A DNA stretch of 32,389 nt from Planctomycetota bacterium (GTDB lineage: Bacteria > Planctomycetota > Planctomycetia > Pirellulales > Lacipirellulaceae), in assembly GCA_024278955.1 (NCBI GenBank), contig JAJRSE010000007.1, forward strand, positions 1-32,389, read 5' to 3'. Under the pieces are notes generated by a model. It saw only the letters and a program-made list of their open reading frames with translations, was not told the DNA's origin and did not search any database. This document shows, in pieces, positions 32,257 to 32,389 of this stretch (position 1 is its first letter; each line of letters starts with the position of its first letter). The translations under genes and the position numbers were made by a program.

Positions 32257-32388
32257 TCACCAGAATCTGTGGGTAAATTCTGGTTCGGGTAAGGCTCCAA
32301 GGTTGTGATATAAGGCGGTTTCAACGGCTTCGTAGGTGCGAAAGCCGTACGATTTTCTGGTAGTCAGTTTTACTTTGTTGTTAAATCC
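32257..32388 (-). CDS. Transposase C-terminal end (ISL3-like), truncated by window edge
   Basis: A minus-strand frame enters from the right edge and stops at 32257. Its 43 residues include GFNNKVK, TRKSYGFRTYE and a Leu/Ala helix, ending LPEPEFTHRFW. This is the conserved end of ISL3-type transposases, as at the left edge but a different sequence, so it is a second element. No terminal repeat can be seen before the lactonase start. Completeness cannot be judged. Confidence 0.75.
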   Translation of the reverse strand, partial: GFNNKVKLTTRKSYGFRTYEAVETALYHNLGALPEPEFTHRFW

Positions 32389-32389
32389 C

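Noticed and set aside
1..32389. CRISPR array, prophage, toxin-antitoxin or restriction system
   Set aside because: No regularly spaced direct repeats, phage structural genes, small paired toxin/antitoxin genes or nuclease/methylase motifs were found; the only methyltransferase is CheR.

Overview
The window looks like a chromosomal segment of a planctomycete, most likely of the Pirellulales/Rhodopirellula type. This is an inference from gene content: a giant PEP-CTERM protein with autotransporter-type beta-strand repeats and dockerin-like Ca-binding motifs, a Tat-exported Gfo/Idh/MocA oxidoreductase, a secreted lactonase-type beta-propeller, an oversized TolC-like lipoprotein, many short dispersed palindromes between genes, and moderate GC. 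No taxonomic marker gene is present. The only RNA gene I found is a tRNA-Arg(CCG).

Layout. Both edges carry the 3' end of a transposase gene of apparent ISL3 type, each reading inward (3-134 on +, 32257-32388 on -). From the left: a single-domain globin (+); a convergent gene of unknown family (-); a palindrome/MITE-like block; a DUF420-like membrane protein (-); an ABC1/UbiB-like kinase (-). Then comes a complete chemosensory block on the minus strand, in transcription order cheW - mcp - cheR - cheA - cheC - cheD - cheY (12713 down to 4329). cheR/cheA and cheA/cheC overlap by 4 nt. No cheB is present. The receptor is soluble, with three PAS domains, two of which carry the His/Trp pattern I recall from Aer2-type heme-PAS domains. 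Together with the globin, this suggests gas or redox sensing.

Divergent from cheW is a two-gene + operon: a CheY-like regulator (13126-13575) and a membrane-bound hybrid histidine kinase (13602-15800). It is preceded by a leader that can fold into an H-type pseudoknot plus two perfect hairpins. It converges on the PEP-CTERM gene (19820 to 15852, minus), which contains a tandem duplication of about 254 residues. A 460-bp gap leads to tRNA-Arg and an ABC-F (Uup-like) ATPase gene (+).

A 750-bp gap follows, with a 178-bp inverted repeat of 10-bp-phased GCTAAT words and three ATTTTGTCC boxes. Next is a four-gene + operon for a MacAB-TolC-like tripartite system: outer-membrane lipoprotein, HlyD-type adaptor, ABC ATPase, ABC permease. 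The window closes with a Tat-exported Gfo/Idh/MocA oxidoreductase (+) and a convergent secreted lactonase-like propeller (-), with a hairpin between them.

The best candidates for something undescribed are the structured leader before the regulator/hybrid-kinase operon, and the chemosensory cluster with a soluble putative heme-PAS receptor, a CheA with two HPt domains and an enlarged P3 region, and CheC/CheD in place of CheB. All functional assignments come from reading the sequence; no database search was run.
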